Origin: Oscillospiraceae bacterium
GTDB lineage: Bacteria > Bacillota_A > Clostridia > Oscillospirales > Oscillospiraceae
Assembly (NCBI GenBank): GCA_017381835.1
Contig: JAFOBK010000184.1
Location: forward strand, 1 to 24,275
DNA: 24,275 nucleotides
Direction: 5' to 3'
Shown here: positions 21,987 to 24,275 of the stretch, piece after piece
How positions within the stretch are numbered: the stretch's first letter is position 1
Layout of the letters: the number at the start of each line of letters is the position of its first letter
Notes under the pieces: generated by a model
What the model saw: only the letters and a program-made list of their open reading frames with translations
Databases searched by the model: none
Told to the model about the DNA's origin: nothing
Position numbers and translations under genes: made by a program

Positions 21987-21990
21987 GGCA

Positions 21991-22029
21991 AAAAGAAAAA
22001 CACCATCCGAAAGGATGGTGTTTTCTTTT
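21991..22029 (-). terminator. Terminator of the tRNA-Thr/tRNA-Tyr transcript
   Basis: CACCATCC-GAAA-GGATGGTG (22001-22020) flanked by A and T runs gives on the minus strand a strong hairpin followed by TTTTTCTTTTT, directly after the tRNA-Tyr CCA end. Confidence 0.85.
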
Positions 22030-22114
22030 TGGTGGGGGATGGTGGATTCGAACCACCGAAGGCATAGCCAGCAGATTTACAGTCTGTCCCCTTTGGCCAC
22101 TCGGGAAATCCCCC
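22030..22114 (-). tRNA. tRNA-Tyr (anticodon GUA)
   Basis: An 85-base tRNA with the acceptor stem GGGGGAT/ATCCCCC, discriminator A and an encoded CCA end, anticodon GTA in the loop of CAGACTGTAAATCTG, and the long variable arm typical of bacterial tRNA-Tyr. The T arm is GGTGG-TTCGAAT-CCACC. Its last 21 bases before the CA end recur at 21852-21872. Confidence 0.96.
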
Positions 22115-22131
22115 ATATTCAATTCCGTTCC

Positions 22132-22207
22132 TGGAGCCGGTAGACGGACTCGAACCCCCGACCTACTGATTACAAATCAGTTGCTCTACCAACTGAGCTA
22201 TACCGGC
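22132..22207 (-). tRNA. tRNA-Thr (anticodon UGU)
   Basis: A 76-base tRNA with the perfect acceptor stem GCCGGTA/TACCGGC, discriminator T and encoded CCA, anticodon stem ACTGA/TCAGT around TTTGTAA, so anticodon TGT. The T stem GGGGG/CCGTC has one G-U and one G-G pair, a weakness discussed in the findings. It is first in the transcript, 17 bases before tRNA-Tyr. Confidence 0.95.
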
Positions 22208-22227
22208 GGCTCAAACGGAACACGCTT

Positions 22228-22255
22228 ATTATAGCACGAAGAATCAATTTGTCAA
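22228..22255 (-). promoter_or_regulatory. Promoter of the tRNA-Thr/tRNA-Tyr operon
   Basis: On the minus strand perfect TTGACA (22250-22255) and perfect TATAAT (22228-22233) are 16 bases apart, as expected for a strong stable-RNA promoter. Confidence 0.85.
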
Positions 22256-22345
22256 GCACTTTTTTAGGAAATTTTAAAAAATATATTTACCGGTTAATCT
22301 GTAACCTGAATCGGGCAAAATCCCTCTATATAAGTGAAGGGGAAA

Positions 22346-22374
22346 TTGACATTTGCTCCCCTATTTACTACACT
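22346..22374 (+). promoter_or_regulatory. Promoter of the duplicated-domain lipoprotein gene
   Basis: Perfect TTGACA (22346-22351) and TACACT (22369-22374) are 17 bases apart. A partial palindrome, GGTTA-ATCTG-TAACC, lies about 40 bases upstream at 22292-22306. Confidence 0.65.
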
Positions 22375-22404
22375 AGAAATAGAACAAGGGAAAGGAGCTT
22401 GCCT

Positions 22405-23256
22405 ATGAAAAAAATCATTTGCATCCTGCTGGCGGTTATCCTGCTTTGCGGCTGCACGCCGGATCCATCCGCTCCCGAGGATGTGATCGACACAGAGTAT
22501 TTCACCCTTCCCCTGCTCAGCGGCATCCATTACAACATACTCCCCGACGGTGAGCGCTATGCCATTGAACTCTATGAACTGCAGGATTACGAAACCAACG
22601 GGATGGGAAAACTCTGCACCATCAAGCTCTATAAAGAGTGCGAGGACTATACCGTCCCCGGCCATATGTTTTACGGCGCCCTGGTGACGAAAAAAGGCGA
22701 CTTTCAGGTGGTTGTCCTCTACCCCACCGAAGTTACCTACACGCCAGCCAATGCCAATCAGCACCAGGAACTTCTCAAAGCAATCAACAATATGATGCTC
22801 TATGATCTGGAACCGAAGAAGGGCGTTCAATGGCTGCGGCCTCAGCTGGAGAGCGCTCCCATCTCTGATGTTGCGATGGAAACCCAGTATTACACTGTGA
22901 ACATGCCGGAGGCATGGGTTGGCAAATGTGTAGATTATATTGAGGAATTTGAGGACGGCACAAGCATTGTCAGCTTCTATGAAAAAGAATGCTTTATGAC
23001 CTGCTACGGCGGCAAGATCTGCAGCATCCAGCTGCTTCCCGAGGAGATGGACTGGAGTTCCGTTGAGGATGCCAGCCTGTTTGGCGGTTTAAGGACACCG
23101 GACGGTTTCTTTATCATCGTCGGTATTTTCCCGGAAGAGCAGCAATACAGCAAAGAAACAAAAGAAACCTACGAAGCTCTGCGGGCGCTGACTGCGGATT
23201 TATTTGGAACAATCACCGCCAAGGAAGGCTGTGAATTGATCCGTGCAGGATTCTAA
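22405..23256 (+). CDS. Lipoprotein with a duplicated domain
   Basis: A 283-residue lipoprotein with lipobox LLCGC (about 13-17). The rest is two related domains of about 115 residues, roughly 28-140 and 153-270. Each begins TEYFTLPL or TQYYTVNM, continues with a Y/F-rich strand and a CTIKLYKE-like or CSIQLLPE-like strand, then GALVTKKGDFQVVVLYP or GGLRTPDGFFIIVGIFP, a helix, and ends EPKKG or TAKEG. This shows an internal duplication. I do not recognise the family. The start at 22405 is chosen because GGAAAGGAGC lies upstream and the signal peptide starts here; the frame is open to 22249 but without a signal. It faces the next gene tail to tail. Confidence 0.85.
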   Translation: MKKIICILLAVILLCGCTPDPSAPEDVIDTEYFTLPLLSGIHYNILPDGERYAIELYELQDYETNGMGKLCTIKLYKECEDYTVPGHMFYGALVTKKGDFQVVVLYPTEVTYTPANANQHQELLKAINNMMLYDLEPKKGVQWLRPQLESAPISDVAMETQYYTVNMPEAWVGKCVDYIEEFEDGTSIVSFYEKECFMTCYGGKICSIQLLPEEMDWSSVEDASLFGGLRTPDGFFIIVGIFPEEQQYSKETKETYEALRALTADLFGTITAKEGCELIRAGF

Positions 23257-23260
23257 CTTT

Positions 23261-23285
23261 CGGGAGGGTCAAGACCCTCCCCTAC
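23261..23285 (-). repeat. GTAGGGG palindrome, copy with GGGTC/GACCC arms
   Basis: Same palindrome as at 3098-3123 and 11022-11047 (GGGAGGGTC / GACCCTCCCC plus TAC edge), but without the 40-base lead-in. It sits five bases after the lipoprotein stop. Confidence 0.75.
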
Positions 23286-23299
23286 AAGAGCATAGCAAC

Positions 23300-23336
23300 A
23301 ACGGCGTATCGAGCTTCCGATACGCCGTTTAGTTTA
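23300..23336 (+). terminator. Terminator between convergent genes
   Basis: A twelve-base-pair stem AACGGCGTATCG / CGATACGCCGTT is followed on the plus strand by TAGTTTATTT. It ends the lipoprotein gene; its right arm touches the stop codon of the convergent MBL-fold gene. On the minus strand the tail is less T-rich. Confidence 0.75.
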
Positions 23337-23973
23337 TTTCGATGGTCTCCCCGATGGCGGGAATATACAGATGCACGGGGCAAGATGCACCCGTAACGGC
23401 CTCCACCTGGGGCCAAAGCCGGGCAGGATCGTTTTCCCTAAGGGGCATATGCACCAGCACCACATGCTCCGCAAGCTCGCAGGTCATACGCCAGGCAGAA
23501 TCGGACAATGCGTAAGCGAAGGGCGCGATCAGCACATGGCATTTCCGGTCGATTCCGTGCCACTGGCTGGGCACAGCATCACCCAAGAACCACACGGACT
23601 TGCTGCCGTTGATGGCGTAGCTCACATGGGGAACATGAAAATACTCTTTGCCGATATGGCGGCTTTTGATAGGCAGAATACTGACGAATCCATGGGCGAT
23701 GCCCCGTGAAGTAGTCCCACAAGGCAGATGCTCCGGCCCGAGAACGGGCCGGAGTGTCTGTTTGTGATAGTATTCAGCCGATAGAGCATCGAAGTGATCC
23801 GGATGCTCATGGGTAAAAGCCAGCATATCCGGCGGGTTGGTCATCAGACTTTCCCGAATATGGGCAGGGGTTGCAAGGTAGGGGCCATGGCCGGTGCAGA
23901 AACCATCCAGAAGGATCTTCACACCGTCAAGCTCTAAGAGCACGCCTGCATTGGATACACGGCTTATGCGCAT
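23329..23973 (-). CDS. Small MBL-fold metallo-hydrolase
   Basis: A 214-residue metallo-beta-lactamase fold protein with FTHEHPDHFD (H55, H57, D59, H60), then VPHVSYAI, the WFLGDA aspartate and VLVHMPLREND. It is of the UlaG-like small group and lacks a signal peptide. The motif falls at the same residue numbers as in the protein encoded at 19607, but the two differ widely elsewhere. It starts ten bases after the E1 beta stop and has no good ribosome binding site at normal distance, so it is probably read through from that gene. Substrate unknown. Confidence 0.86.
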   Translation of the reverse strand: MRISRVSNAGVLLELDGVKILLDGFCTGHGPYLATPAHIRESLMTNPPDMLAFTHEHPDHFDALSAEYYHKQTLRPVLGPEHLPCGTTSRGIAHGFVSILPIKSRHIGKEYFHVPHVSYAINGSKSVWFLGDAVPSQWHGIDRKCHVLIAPFAYALSDSAWRMTCELAEHVVLVHMPLRENDPARLWPQVEAVTGASCPVHLYIPAIGETIEIN

Positions 23974-23982
23974 AATCTAAGA

Positions 23983-24275
23983 TTAGACGCCCTCTCTTGC
24001 ACGGCGCAGGATCTCAGCCTCGGTAGCACCGGTGGTGGAGACATGGCCAGCCAGAGGAACCAGCTTATCGTTGATAGCATCGATGATCCAGGAAGCCTGG
24101 GGGAAGAAGAACTCGTCGAACTCGAAGGGAGGAGTGATCCAGTTCTTAGCACCGATAACAACGGGAGGTGCATCCAGGTAGTCGAAGCACAGCTCGGTGA
24201 TGTTACGAGCAACGTCGTTCATGAAGCAGCCACGAGCGCATGCATCGGAAACCAGAACAACGCGGCCGGTCTTCT
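23983..24275 (-). CDS. E1 beta-type transketolase C-terminal domain protein, 5' end cut by window edge
   Basis: The last 97 residues of a protein resembling the beta subunit of 2-oxoacid dehydrogenase E1 (pyruvate, acetoin or branched-chain type), a thiamine-diphosphate enzyme. The fragment starts within TGRVVLVSDACARG, continues with ITELCFDYLDAPPVVIGAKNWITPP and ends with the helix GATEAEILRRAREGV. The pattern of a beta strand, a helix and the DAP-V-IGAK-ITPP turn matches the transketolase C-terminal domain. The acidic, aromatic FEFDEFFFPQ stretch stands where many members have P-P-A-LE. The catalytic pyrimidine-binding part lies outside the window, so the exact enzyme is uncertain. Confidence 0.78.
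   Translation of the reverse strand, partial: KTGRVVLVSDACARGCFMNDVARNITELCFDYLDAPPVVIGAKNWITPPFEFDEFFFPQASWIIDAINDKLVPLAGHVSTTGATEAEILRRAREGV

Noticed and set aside
21964..21990. Plus-strand TTCGAATCC arm resembling a tRNA T arm
   Set aside because: No acceptor 5' half, D arm or anticodon arm upstream; it is the right end of the three-hairpin element.
21759..22234. Plus-strand frames running across the tRNA genes
   Set aside because: They cross two intact tRNA genes on the other strand and the repeat cluster, so are not coding.
22249..22404. Upstream extension of the duplicated-domain lipoprotein
   Set aside because: It would bury the signal peptide and lipobox inside the protein and overlap the promoter; ATG at 22405 has a good ribosome binding site.

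Overview
The window looks like the chromosome of a gut-type Gram-positive anaerobe of the class Clostridia, most likely an Oscillospiraceae/Ruminococcaceae-like organism. The reasons are a NuoE/NuoF-type hydrogenase or diaphorase pair, strong AGGAGG ribosome binding sites, sigma-A type promoters, lipoproteins with Pro/Glu/Thr-rich stalks, choline-binding-like repeats, and several families of short palindromic repeats common in such genomes. The taxonomic call is inference. Most genes lie on the minus strand; the exceptions are a MATE transporter, one lipoprotein and a possible 27-residue peptide.

Layout. 1-1534: NuoE-like and NuoF-like flavin/iron-sulfur electron-transfer subunits (NuoF truncated by the window edge) behind a clean promoter with a perfect palindrome in the leader. 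1727-2767: M42 aminopeptidase. 2768-3106: repeat-rich gap. 3107-3718: PAP2-family membrane phosphatase whose last codons and stop lie in a repeat. 3848-8674: a four-gene minus-strand operon for cell-surface chemistry, in order of transcription a DUF348-type lipoprotein, a membrane-anchored protein with choline-binding-like repeats and a transglutaminase-like domain, an MBOAT O-acyltransferase and an AlgX/AlgJ-like SGNH partner. 8885-10590: an OmpR-type response regulator and its sensor kinase. 10591-11237: repeats only. 11238-13385: msrA, a TauE/SafE exporter and a stalked lipoprotein. 13386-13752: AT-rich gap with a small ORF. 13753-15676: M20 peptidase plus a small membrane protein. 15787-17160: MATE transporter, divergent from the M20 gene. 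17171-17300: a palindromic mobile-element-like repeat serving as terminator for both flanking genes. 17324-18477: HAD phosphatase and VanZ-like protein. 18635-19507: AT-rich membrane protein. 19607-20392: MBL-fold hydrolase. 20393-22029: two repeat-filled gaps around another unrecognised membrane protein. 22030-22207: tRNA-Tyr and tRNA-Thr. 22405-23256: lipoprotein with a duplicated domain. 23329-24275: second MBL-fold protein and the C-terminal end of a transketolase-type E1 beta subunit.

The two most notable things are the surface O-acylation cassette at 3848-8674, and the repeat landscape at 20490-22050, where pieces identical to the 3' end of tRNA-Tyr recur in the same orientation beside covarying hairpins and a three-hairpin element. 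No CRISPR array, rRNA, complete transposase or riboswitch was recognised.
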